This document shows, piece after piece, positions 7,199 to 14,361 of a stretch of 23,812 bases of DNA. The number at the start of each line of letters is the position of its first letter. Position 1 is the stretch's first letter. Made by a program: the position numbers and the translations under genes. The notes under the pieces were generated by a model. The model ran no database searches, had not been told where the DNA came from, and worked only from the letters and a program-made list of their open reading frames with translations. This stretch comes from an uncultured Lachnospiraceae bacterium (GTDB lineage Bacteria; Bacillota; Clostridia; Lachnospirales; Lachnospiraceae): contig CAJUCC010000069.1 in the NCBI GenBank assembly GCA_910585205.1, positions 1-23,812 of the forward strand, given 5' to 3'.

Positions 7199-9130
7199 TT
7201 ATACAAGCTGCTGCATATTCTCCTGCAGCTCTGTCGCCATACCGGAAATCACGTCATTCTGCGCGGAAATCTGTTCCGCACTGGCAGCGATTGTCGTAAT
7301 TTTTTCGTTAAAATTGCGCACGGTGCTGACAATCTTATTAATATCTTCGATACACTGGTTGATGGCGGGAATCAGTTCATTGCCATTGGCGTTGTTTCGC
7401 TCAATCAACTGTTTGGTATTGTCAGACAATGTCCTGACCTCTTCCGCGATCACGGCAAATCCCCTGCCCGCTTCGCCTGCCCGGGCCGCCTCGATGGAAG
7501 CGTTCAATGCCAGCAGGTTTGTCTGCGAAGACACGCCGATGATCTCCTGATTGCTCTCTTTATATTCATCCAGGAACTGGGAAACCTTACCGATCTCCTC
7601 TTTTACCGCCTGACAATATGTATTCAGCTCGCTGACCGCCGTCGCCATGGCCGTCGCCTCATTTGCCGACTGCAGATTGCCTGCTGCCAGATCGGAGAGA
7701 GACGCCTGCATCTGCTCGAATGTACAACAGATCTTCTGGAATTCTTCGTTTTTGCGCCGCTGCACTTCCCGCTCTTCCTCGTTTTTGCGGATAATATATT
7801 CTTTTTCCCGCTGCACCTGGTCTTTCACATAGTGGATACAGTTATCTTTGACATTGACCCCGTTATAAATCGCCACCACCATATCCTCGCAGGTGTGATA
7901 CCCGCAGGCGGAACAGTTCATCGTCCACTCTTTCTGCGTCATCTTACACATGGACTCAAAGATCTGATCTTTCTCCGCCTGAGAAGGCTGCCTGAGCACA
8001 AGCCGCCTGTCCGTGTAGGCGCGGATAAAGTCTTCCAGACGCAGGCCGGAAAACTGTGCATAAAAGTTTGCCAGACGCTCCGCCGGCGACAGATTCCTGG
8101 CCCACGGACTGCTCTCTTTATGGGAAAATCCCTTTTTCTTCCGGTTTGTCTTATAATCATTGCGCAGCCGGTTAATTTCGAACAGCACGTCCTCGGTATT
8201 CCGCTCCGGCTCGGTGGCCGTCCCGTAAATGCATCCCTGCTCACAGTTCAGGGCATCCACCATAAACGGAAGCTGTCTGCCGCCCTTTACCCGTTCCAGA
8301 TATTGATGCAGAAATTCATAAGCCCTCTTTTCCCCTTCGATCTGCCGGACAAGGTGTTCCTTCCCCAGAAAATGCTCTATATTTTCCCGCAGACCGCCGG
8401 GCGTCGGATACAGCGATCCAAACCCATATCCGATCTCGTCTCTGGCTTCCGCACACTGCTCATAGGCTCTGCCTATGGTTTTCATCATATGATCGTATGT
8501 GACATTGTACTTCACATAGCCATATGTATTCGGATCCGTAATCTCAGTCTTTTTGGCAATACAGGGGCTTAAGAAGGCCAGATCGTCCTCCAGTTTCAGA
8601 TATTTCTTAATGTAGATCGCCATACACATCATAGGACTGTGCACCGGCACAAGACGGGGTATCAGCTCGGGGATATATTTTTCGATATAACTTACGATTG
8701 CCGGGCACGGCTGCGAGATGCCGCCGGTAAAATTGTGTTCCGTAATATACCGCAGATAGCCCCATGTCGTAATATCCGCCCCGAAACTTACGCTGTAAAT
8801 GTGATTTACGCCTTTCGACTTCAGATAGCCCAGTATCCGTCCGTATTCCCGCGGATAATTTGCCAGGAACGCCGGTGCGACAATAACGGAAATCTTTTTC
8901 CCCGCCTCCAGGTCGCGAAAAAAGTCCTTCGTATCGTCGTTATAATCCCGCGCATTGTGCCCACACGAATCAAAACAGCTGCCGCACTGAACGCAGGCTT
9001 CCTGATCTACCACAATCCTGGACTCACTGCCATCCATTTCCGCCCGGTTTGCCAGAATGGCCGGGCAGACGGAAATACACTTATTACACCCCACGCATTT
9101 CTCATTTGTATAAATAATTGACTGTTCCAT
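7199..9130 (-). CDS. Sensory [FeFe]-hydrogenase-like protein with ferredoxin, Fes and methyl-accepting signalling domains
   Basis: This 643-residue cytosolic protein joins four parts. Residues 1-60 hold two [4Fe-4S] ferredoxin motifs (C12, C15, C18, C22 and C46, C49, C52, C56). Residues about 80-310 form an iron-hydrogenase large-subunit C-terminal domain that keeps the four H-cluster cubane cysteines: C142 (QPCP), C190 (SPCIAKKTE), C296 and C300 (NCEQGC). Residues 400-435 carry a Fes-type [4Fe-4S] motif (C406, C409, C414, C431). A coiled coil leads to a methyl-accepting signalling tip at about 530-570 (QTNLLALNASIEAARAGE). There is no membrane segment. The proton-shuttling cysteine next to C142 (TSCCP in catalytic enzymes) is proline. 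By analogy with group C/D HydS-type proteins I infer an H2 or redox sensor, not a bulk hydrogenase. AAGGAGGGGG precedes the ATG by 7 bases; hydEGF follow directly. Confidence 0.9.
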   Translation of the reverse strand: MEQSIIYTNEKCVGCNKCISVCPAILANRAEMDGSESRIVVDQEACVQCGSCFDSCGHNARDYNDDTKDFFRDLEAGKKISVIVAPAFLANYPREYGRILGYLKSKGVNHIYSVSFGADITTWGYLRYITEHNFTGGISQPCPAIVSYIEKYIPELIPRLVPVHSPMMCMAIYIKKYLKLEDDLAFLSPCIAKKTEITDPNTYGYVKYNVTYDHMMKTIGRAYEQCAEARDEIGYGFGSLYPTPGGLRENIEHFLGKEHLVRQIEGEKRAYEFLHQYLERVKGGRQLPFMVDALNCEQGCIYGTATEPERNTEDVLFEINRLRNDYKTNRKKKGFSHKESSPWARNLSPAERLANFYAQFSGLRLEDFIRAYTDRRLVLRQPSQAEKDQIFESMCKMTQKEWTMNCSACGYHTCEDMVVAIYNGVNVKDNCIHYVKDQVQREKEYIIRKNEEEREVQRRKNEEFQKICCTFEQMQASLSDLAAGNLQSANEATAMATAVSELNTYCQAVKEEIGKVSQFLDEYKESNQEIIGVSSQTNLLALNASIEAARAGEAGRGFAVIAEEVRTLSDNTKQLIERNNANGNELIPAINQCIEDINKIVSTVRNFNEKITTIAASAEQISAQNDVISGMATELQENMQQLV

Positions 9131-9191
9131 TGCTACCCCCTCCTTTTTATCTTTGGCAGAGATAATACCCGTATGATTCCTATTGTCTTAT

Positions 9192-9220
9192 ATTATACGT
9201 TACAATGGGGGAAATGAAAA
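9192..9220 (-). promoter_or_regulatory. Candidate promoter for the sensory hydrogenase gene
   Basis: On the minus strand a TTTTCA -35-like hexamer (9215-9220) is followed after 17 bases by a consensus TATAAT (9192-9197). The -10 box is perfect and the -35 box weak. The leader to the ATG at 9130 would be about 55 bases and ends in a very strong ribosome site. An imperfect GC-rich inverted repeat at about 9270-9301 lies upstream and could bind a regulator, but I see no known operator. Confidence 0.45.
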
Positions 9221-9302
9221 GAGGGGAATGGGATTCGAAAAGCATATGTTTTCGGCGCGAAGAAAACCGCCGTCGGGAATCCGCGAAAATTCCCCGCCGG
9301 GC

Positions 9303-9336
9303 CAAAAGACAAAACCCTGCTGTTTCAGGCAGGGTT
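9303..9336 (-). terminator. Rho-independent terminator overlapping the end of the small coiled-coil gene
   Basis: A perfect 8-bp stem, AACCCTGC (9329-9336 on the minus strand) with GCAGGGTT (9313-9320), closes an 8-base loop and is followed by TTTTGTCTTTT. The stop codon of the gene ending at 9325 lies in the loop, so the hairpin uses the last codons of the gene. Confidence 0.85.
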
Positions 9337-9561
9337 CTGTCTCTCCTGTATATATTCTTTAATCACATCCACGGCATCCATTGCCGACATTTTCGCTTCC
9401 TGCAGCACATCGTGCAGAGTGCGCAGATCCAGATCACGTTTTTCCTTATTCAGTTCATCCAGCTCACGCTGTTCCGATTTTAATCTGGTTTTTAAGGATT
9501 CTATGACTTTCTCTTTTTCCATGATCTTTTCTTCGATTGATTTTCGTTGTCCTCTCGCCAT
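9325..9561 (-). CDS. Small conserved-looking coiled-coil protein (78 aa)
   Basis: The gene has a textbook AGGAGGG site 6-7 bases before its ATG and a terminator at its end, so it is probably real. The product is very rich in Glu, Lys, Arg and Leu. Residues 8-50 show continuous heptad-like spacing (KIMEKEKVIESLKTRLKSE), predicting a coiled coil, and a short C-terminal helix follows. It has no cysteines, signal peptide or membrane segment. On the minus strand a TTGTCC box and a TATAAT box 16 bases apart lie just before the ribosome site, so it may be transcribed alone; the short distance to the ribosome site makes that uncertain. I cannot assign a function. It sits between a cyclic-di-GMP protein and the hydrogenase-like sensor. 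Confidence 0.75.
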   Translation of the reverse strand: MARGQRKSIEEKIMEKEKVIESLKTRLKSEQRELDELNKEKRDLDLRTLHDVLQEAKMSAMDAVDVIKEYIQERQNPA

Positions 9562-9613
9562 GCTGATCCCTCCTGAAATTATAAATCAGTATAGTATATG
9601 GACAAACTTTCCA

Positions 9614-11263
9614 TTATATTCCTTTTTTTGCAAGTAATTTTTCAAATTCCGCCTCCGGCACCGGTTCGGAGTACAGGTATCCCTGCAGATAGGAAACGCC
9701 GATCTCCCGAATCAGGTTCTGGATCTCTTCTGTTTCTATGCCCTCGGCAACCGTCTGAATCGAAAGCCGCCTGCACATATCGACAACGCTTTGAATAATC
9801 GCAAGATCGGCCCGGTTCTCTTTTTCCGTCAGTCCCCGCACAAATTTCTGATCGATCTTCAGCACGTCCATGCTGACATCGTGCAGCAAACCGAGGGAAG
9901 CATATTCCGTCCCGAAGTCATCCATGGCAATCCGGAACCCCATACCGCGCAGGCGGTCAAAACAACGGGACAGCATGGAGGTGTCCTCCGCGTTACAGCT
10001 CTCGGTCAGTTCCACCATAATCAGGCCCGGGTCCACTCCATACTCCTGCGTTTTCGCAATCAGCGTTTCGATAAATGTTTCATCCAGAAGCTGCAGATAA
10101 GAGACATTGAAGCTGACACAGATATTGCCGTATTTCCGCTGCCATTTCGCTGCATGGCGCACCGCATCCTCCATAACCCAGAAGCCGACTTCCCGGATTC
10201 CGCCGCTGTCCTCCAGAATTTTGATAAACTCATAGGGTGCGGAATCCTGTATTTCCGGTGTCTTCCAGCGCAGCAGCGCCTCGCATTTCACGATCTCCCG
10301 TGTCCGGCTGTCCAGAATCGGCTGAAAATACAGTTCAAATCCCGCAAAATCGTTCTGAATGCTCCGCATCAGCGCATCATGAATCATGCCGACCCGTTTA
10401 TGTCTGGCCGCAATTTTTTCCGAAAACGCCACGACCTGATCCGTCTTTTGCTCCTTGGAATATTCCAGACAGTGTTCCAGATTGCTCAAAAGCATATGAT
10501 AGGTATCCCCGTCCTGCGGATAGCCGACGATTCCCGCGGAGACGGAAAAGCTTTTCACCCCGTCCACGGCAACATCCATGCGGGTACAGCAGCTCTGCAC
10601 GCTCCGAAAGAGCTGAACCAGTTCCTTCTTCGTCCCGCCCGGAGAATTTACGATAAACTCGTCCCCCTGCAGGCGGTATATCCGGTCCGTCTCCCCCGTG
10701 AGCTTTTGCAGACATTCCCCGAAAACCTTCAATACTTTGTTGCCATATGTATAGCCGCTCGTGGTATTCATCTTCCGCAGCCCGTTGATGCCAAAAATTA
10801 TGGCGGCTCCCTGCCTTCCGGTAAAGTCATAATTCTGCATCTCATATCCGGTCAGCAGATGGGTCAGCGGATCGTATTTATTCTGATTGTCCAGCCGGGT
10901 CATCAGTCCGGCAAATACGCCGGGCTGCCCGTTCTCGTCAGGAATCACACTGCCCTTGCACTCGAGCCATACATAATCATCAAATTTATTTTTTGCGCGA
11001 TACTGGCAGCTGTGACGACTGCTGCGGCCGGAAAAGACGGCATCAATATCCTCCAGATACGCTCCCCTGTCATCGGGATGGATCTTTTCCATCCACTTAT
11101 GCCCCGCCCCGGTCATATATTCCCCTTCCAGAGCAAAATAATCCACCGTATTCTGAGACCATCTGGAGAGATCCGATTTCATATCACATACATAGATAAA
11201 GATATTGTCCGAAGCATTGGCAAAGGCTTCAAACAGTTCATTCCGCAAAACATCCTTCGACAT
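9614..11263 (-). CDS. PAS-GGDEF-EAL protein, probable cyclic-di-GMP phosphodiesterase
   Basis: The 549-residue protein has an N-terminal PAS-like domain (about 15-125; HPDDRGAY, then the VWLECKGSVIPDE region), a GGDEF domain (about 128-285) and an EAL domain (about 293-545). The GGDEF signature reads QGDEF (199-203), so cyclase activity is doubtful and the domain may bind GTP as a regulator. The EAL domain looks complete: E328-A-L, N386, E418 (ELTE), D448-D449 (DDFGTEYASL), K469 and E508 (AEGIE), which bind metal and substrate in active phosphodiesterases. It should therefore hydrolyse cyclic-di-GMP in response to a ligand at the PAS domain. No membrane segment is present. The ATG at 11263 has purine-rich GAGGAAAAGG before it. 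It is the last gene before the base composition drops into the phage-like region. Confidence 0.92.
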   Translation of the reverse strand: MSKDVLRNELFEAFANASDNIFIYVCDMKSDLSRWSQNTVDYFALEGEYMTGAGHKWMEKIHPDDRGAYLEDIDAVFSGRSSRHSCQYRAKNKFDDYVWLECKGSVIPDENGQPGVFAGLMTRLDNQNKYDPLTHLLTGYEMQNYDFTGRQGAAIIFGINGLRKMNTTSGYTYGNKVLKVFGECLQKLTGETDRIYRLQGDEFIVNSPGGTKKELVQLFRSVQSCCTRMDVAVDGVKSFSVSAGIVGYPQDGDTYHMLLSNLEHCLEYSKEQKTDQVVAFSEKIAARHKRVGMIHDALMRSIQNDFAGFELYFQPILDSRTREIVKCEALLRWKTPEIQDSAPYEFIKILEDSGGIREVGFWVMEDAVRHAAKWQRKYGNICVSFNVSYLQLLDETFIETLIAKTQEYGVDPGLIMVELTESCNAEDTSMLSRCFDRLRGMGFRIAMDDFGTEYASLGLLHDVSMDVLKIDQKFVRGLTEKENRADLAIIQSVVDMCRRLSIQTVAEGIETEEIQNLIREIGVSYLQGYLYSEPVPEAEFEKLLAKKGI

Positions 11264-11355
11264 GCGCCTTTTCCTCTCTGTCCGCTTTATTTTGATGAAA
11301 AATTCTTTCTGTCAATCCAACCGCTATTTCCTCACCCGAACAACATTATTTCTAT

Positions 11356-11384
11356 ATTATGGCAAACATTCCGCAAAAACACAA
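11356..11384 (-). promoter_or_regulatory. Candidate promoter for the PAS-GGDEF-EAL gene
   Basis: On the minus strand TTGTGT (11379-11384) and CATAAT (11356-11361) are separated by 17 bases. The leader to the ATG at 11263 would be about 85 bases. No terminator for the gene ending at 11414 is visible between the two, so read-through from the phage-like arm cannot be excluded. Confidence 0.4.
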
Positions 11385-11413
11385 TGAAAATCTGCAAAAA
11401 AGTACATCCGATA

Positions 11414-11923
11414 TTACATGACGCCATTCACAAATTCCGTAACGATATGATTTTTTCTTATCATCTCCGATAATCTGCAAAGACCCGGTTGTGTATCCAC
11501 ATGATACATACGGATCACCTGCTCTCCCTGCGCTTCCAGTTCTTTGCCGATCCGATTGAGCTCCTCCCCAGATATTTCATGCTTTTGATACTTTTCTATA
11601 TAGGGTTGGCATAATTTATCAAAGTCTTTGTTACAGGAGCTGCGTTCCGGGTGCGGATTACTGCAGTCTCCGTTCGCCCGTATCATTAAATCGCTGTGTT
11701 TTTCATAAAGGATTTTCGCATATTGTAACGGCATATTGCCTTTTACCACCCAATAACACCACGCCCTCTGAAATACGAATCCATTGAGTATTCCAATATA
11801 TCTTGTCTTAACTTCCCGGTCCATTACGCCCAGTTCCAATATCGGTATCCCGGCAGTCAAAAGTTCTTCCTTTACTTTTTTGTCTGCTTCGGCATCATAT
11901 TCACACCTTGCTAAATTTTCCAT
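11414..11923 (-). CDS. Hypothetical protein (169 aa), last gene of the leftward phage arm
   Basis: I do not recognise this family. The protein is soluble, with no signal peptide or membrane helix. It starts with an acidic, Lys-rich helix (residues about 5-24), has a central region with aromatic residues (RAWCYWVVKGNMP), and a middle segment with several Cys and His (CSNPHPERSSC) that might bind metal but is not a recognised finger. The C-terminal half is helical and charged. GAGGGG lies 6 bases before the ATG at 11923. The upstream HD-hydrolase stop is 10 bases away, so the two are almost certainly one transcript. AT content is higher than in the genes to the left. A role as an accessory or lysogenic-conversion gene would be a guess. 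Confidence 0.7.
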   Translation of the reverse strand: MENLARCEYDAEADKKVKEELLTAGIPILELGVMDREVKTRYIGILNGFVFQRAWCYWVVKGNMPLQYAKILYEKHSDLMIRANGDCSNPHPERSSCNKDFDKLCQPYIEKYQKHEISGEELNRIGKELEAQGEQVIRMYHVDTQPGLCRLSEMIRKNHIVTEFVNGVM

Positions 11924-11933
11924 GATAAACCCC

Positions 11934-12344
11934 TCACAACAGGCACGGCAGCGCCTTCACATATTTTTCTCTTACCTTCTCCGTCAGCGTACCTGCCTCC
12001 GACAGATGATCCTTTATATCGGCTATTTTGACCCAATAAGCCTCCGGGTTCGTATGGGAACACGCTTTAATGCTTGTCAGATAATTCTCATATTCCATAT
12101 CTTCCGGTTTTGTAAGCAGTTCCATGCATTGAAAGAAATGCTTATTATTGATTACGGGAACGACAGGATAATCGGTATCCTCCCATAAATCATGCATAAT
12201 TCCCAGCGCAATGCAGTCTTCCATATTTTCATCATCAATCATCGGGTTTTCCGCAATATACGTCGCCACCCGCAGAGCATGGTCGTATGTATCCTTATCA
12301 TAAAACCTTTTCGCCATTGATAACGCATAACCAATCATATTCAT
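11934..12344 (-). CDS. Small HD-domain phosphohydrolase, RSH/alarmone-hydrolase-like
   Basis: The 136-residue protein is a single HD domain. The metal and catalytic positions are visible: H22 (YDHALRVA), H51-D52 with E55-D56 in HDLWEDT, and D109 in VKIADIKDHL. HDxxEDT together with the VKxAD motif is the pattern of (p)ppGpp hydrolase domains of RelA/SpoT and of small alarmone hydrolases (established for that family). From this I infer hydrolysis of a nucleotide pyrophosphate, possibly ppGpp, but a different nucleotide substrate is possible. AAGGAGGAAGG precedes the ATG by about 9 bases. It lies downstream of the DUF262-like gene and just before the 169-residue unknown gene, in the arm transcribed away from the repressor. 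Confidence 0.75.
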   Translation of the reverse strand: MNMIGYALSMAKRFYDKDTYDHALRVATYIAENPMIDDENMEDCIALGIMHDLWEDTDYPVVPVINNKHFFQCMELLTKPEDMEYENYLTSIKACSHTNPEAYWVKIADIKDHLSEAGTLTEKVREKYVKALPCLL

Positions 12345-12428
12345 AAAAACCTTCCTCCTTTTGCACTTTTCCTGTCTCTGTCTGCCAAATACCGCTTAAA
12401 ATCCCCACGCGCCGTCACAATAAGCGTG

Positions 12429-13475
12429 TTAGCTGCTTCGCTCTATAAAATCATGCATCAGGTTTTCAAGCAGCTCCAGCTTATCGATAATAACCTGTCT
12501 GCTCTTGGTACTCTTATTCTGCTTTATTTCATCGAACAAGAATCCGTTTTTGTTTCTGCCTGTCTGTCTCAGATCAGACTGAAACGCTCTCAAAAACGCT
12601 GCAAACCTGACATCGCCGATGCCCAGCTTCGTAAATCTGTCAAAGAGGGTAATAAAAATAAAGGAATCCTTTTTATTAAATATTTCTTTGATATCTTCTG
12701 TGACAATATTGCCCAGTCTGCATATCGTTTCCTCCAATTTGTCAAATTCCCCGTCAGTGCCAAAATCATTGACATATTGAAAGAGCGTTTTCGCTTGTCT
12801 GCTCCACGCATCAAAATGATTGATGCACATTACCGTCTCCACAATAACCCTTTCGACAGCGCCTTTCTCATTGTCGTTATCAGAATAAACACTGCACTCT
12901 AAGAAAAATCTGTTGTCCATAATTTTTCGAATACGATTCGCAAACTTATCAATATATGTAAATGCCTTTTGATTTGTATTCATCGAAGAATGTTCATTGT
13001 ACCGCTTTATATATGTGGCAATTTTACTTTTGTCACAATGTTCATGGATCACTGTCTCAATCTGGTATTCATCAAACTTTTTCTTCAATTCCTTCGGGAG
13101 CTGTTCATACGTTTTGCCTTTGATATTGAAATTTTCATCTGCCCGGTAAATGTTTCCGCTTTCGTCTTCCATCTTTTTCTTATATGGAATAACGGAATTC
13201 TCGACAGATGACGAAATCTTATAATTTCCATATCTGAACATCATAAAAGCCGCAGTTCTGCTGCCTCCGTCAACAATATCCAACTGACTGCTGTCTTCCT
13301 GGGCAAGAATAATGGGTGCGATATAGTCATCTGTTAAAATTGTCACAATAAGCCCGTTAATGATTGCTTTCCACGCCGGTTTTCTCTGTGTATCAGCATT
13401 ATTGGAAATATCCCCGTCCTTAATATTATGCAAATATGTTTCCAGCGAATACGTTTGTCTTCTCGGTCTTGCCAT
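12429..13475 (-). CDS. DUF262 / ParB-like domain protein (348 aa)
   Basis: I chose the ATG at 13475 because GGGGAGGGGAG lies just upstream; 29 more in-frame codons upstream would overlap the neighbouring gene. The N-terminal 90 residues match the DUF262 pattern: a QRKPAW element (about 30-35), then DIVDGGSRT (residues 67-74), equivalent to the DGxxRT nucleotide-binding motif of ParB-like and GmrS-like domains. The rest is helical and charged, with no visible C-terminal HNH (DUF1524) nuclease, so it is not a complete GmrSD-type restriction enzyme. The ending resembles DUF262 proteins of unknown role found in phages and defence islands. It is 38 bases after the sigma-like gene, in the same transcript. 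Function is not assigned beyond the domain. Confidence 0.7.
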   Translation of the reverse strand: MARPRRQTYSLETYLHNIKDGDISNNADTQRKPAWKAIINGLIVTILTDDYIAPIILAQEDSSQLDIVDGGSRTAAFMMFRYGNYKISSSVENSVIPYKKKMEDESGNIYRADENFNIKGKTYEQLPKELKKKFDEYQIETVIHEHCDKSKIATYIKRYNEHSSMNTNQKAFTYIDKFANRIRKIMDNRFFLECSVYSDNDNEKGAVERVIVETVMCINHFDAWSRQAKTLFQYVNDFGTDGEFDKLEETICRLGNIVTEDIKEIFNKKDSFIFITLFDRFTKLGIGDVRFAAFLRAFQSDLRQTGRNKNGFLFDEIKQNKSTKSRQVIIDKLELLENLMHDFIERSS

Positions 13476-13513
13476 TTCGACTCCCCTCCCCCTGTGATTC
13501 CCCATCATAGTAA

Positions 13514-14149
13514 CTAAAACAATACCGAAACATTTCGATAGGAACGAATTGCCGCACAGCAATCGCTGTATTGTTTTTTGCTTATATGTAACCGCGCTCT
13601 GATCTCATCGGGAGAAAAGCCGGCTGCGTTCAGCTCTAATACCTCTTTCTGCAGCCATGACAGTCTGTCAAGATATAAAAGCATTTTTCTGCTGTATCCC
13701 AGTTCGTCCTTCTCAAACAGCTCTCTTTCTATGGTAAATTCGTCCGCGATCATATCACCGACCGTATAACTTTCGTCATCTCCGGCAGGAGAATATATGC
13801 TCACATCCGGTAACATTATCATTCTCTCCGTAATTTCGCCGTTTTCATTCTTTTCTTTTATTTTAGTTTTGCCGCATCTTTTGTCTCTTATCCTGCCTGT
13901 CATTTCCGTACAAAACTTTTTATATAAACAGGCGTATAAAAATCTGTCAAAAAGTTGCGAACCATTATAATCCCGTATGGCATACAGAAAAACTTCATTT
14001 GCCAGAGAATAAAAATCGTCCTTATCCACATCTGCAAACCGCAGTCGGAACAGAATCTTATCCACCATGCCGCATAATTTTTTTGCATTATCTTCATAAT
14101 ACGAAACGATGATCGGTTTCATCTCATCCGGTATTGCGATACGTTCCAT
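13514..14149 (-). CDS. Sigma-factor-like phage transcription regulator (211 aa)
   Basis: The start at 14149 is favoured by GGGGAAGG 4-5 bases upstream. Residues about 42-90 (DDFYSLANEVFLYAIRDYN, then an FDRFLYACLYKKF helix) resemble sigma-70 region 2. Residues about 160-205 (LSWLQKEVLELNAAGFSPDE followed by a helix and ISKKQYSDCC) resemble the region 4 helix-turn-helix. Between them is a variable acidic linker. I infer that it redirects host RNA polymerase or acts as an activator for phage genes. It is the first gene of the leftward arm, driven by the strong promoter at 14292-14319, whose spacer holds a repressor-like half-site, so it should be silent in the lysogen. The match is by pattern only; a positive regulator of the ArpU type is the main alternative. 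Confidence 0.7.
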   Translation of the reverse strand: MERIAIPDEMKPIIVSYYEDNAKKLCGMVDKILFRLRFADVDKDDFYSLANEVFLYAIRDYNGSQLFDRFLYACLYKKFCTEMTGRIRDKRCGKTKIKEKNENGEITERMIMLPDVSIYSPAGDDESYTVGDMIADEFTIERELFEKDELGYSRKMLLYLDRLSWLQKEVLELNAAGFSPDEIRARLHISKKQYSDCCAAIRSYRNVSVLF

Positions 14150-14206
14150 GTTACCTTCCCCACACGCTGATCCTGTTCGTTTCTGAATATTTTCAGCGAA
14201 ATCCTG

Positions 14207-14235
14207 TTGACTTTTCCATTGCAATGTAATAAACT
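14207..14235 (+). promoter_or_regulatory. Candidate promoter for the repressor operon
   Basis: TTGACT (14207-14212) and TAAACT (14230-14235) are separated by 17 bases on the plus strand. The leader to the ATG at 14362 would be about 120 bases and would cross operator sites B, C and D, allowing autoregulation. The -10 match is only four of six. Confidence 0.35.
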
Positions 14236-14291
14236 ACTTATATCCCGAACATACGTTGGTTATTTTGCTGAATATGTTCTGCATATTGCTT

Positions 14292-14319
14292 ATTATACAG
14301 ATTTTTTTCAGCATGTCAA
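14292..14319 (-). promoter_or_regulatory. Strong leftward promoter with operator half-site in its spacer
   Basis: On the minus strand consensus TTGACA (14314-14319) and consensus TATAAT (14292-14297) are 16 bases apart, the strongest promoter in the window. The spacer itself contains TGCTGAAAA, site C of the operator array, so a bound repressor would cover RNA polymerase contacts. Transcription would start near 14285 and read the sigma-like, DUF262, HD-hydrolase and 169-residue genes. Confidence 0.8.
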
Positions 14320-14361
14320 TACTTTTGCTGAAAATTTTCTATCATAATCAGGAGGACTCAT

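Larger units (their letters stand above)
14187..14334. promoter_or_regulatory. Operator array with four GCTGAA-core sites
   Basis: Between the divergent arms the core GCTGAA occurs four times in alternating orientation: A at 14189-14201 (minus), B at 14263-14275 (plus), C at 14305-14313 (minus) and D at 14323-14334 (plus). Sites C and D form a perfect inverted repeat, TTTTCAGCA and TGCTGAAAA with 12 bases between. B and D share the 10-mer TTTTGCTGAA exactly 60 bases apart. A further perfect repeat AATATG/CATATT lies at 14271-14287. The placement over the leftward promoter and before the XRE gene fits operators for that repressor (inference). Confidence 0.7.

Noticed and set aside
6371..8572. 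A 733-codon plus-strand frame opposite hydE and the sensor
   Set aside because: It runs through two well-supported genes and their terminator on the other strand; low-complexity Arg/Leu/Phe composition is typical of antisense frames.
9791..11473. A 560-codon plus-strand frame opposite the PAS-GGDEF-EAL gene
   Set aside because: Antisense to a gene with intact EAL motifs; no ribosome site or recognisable product.
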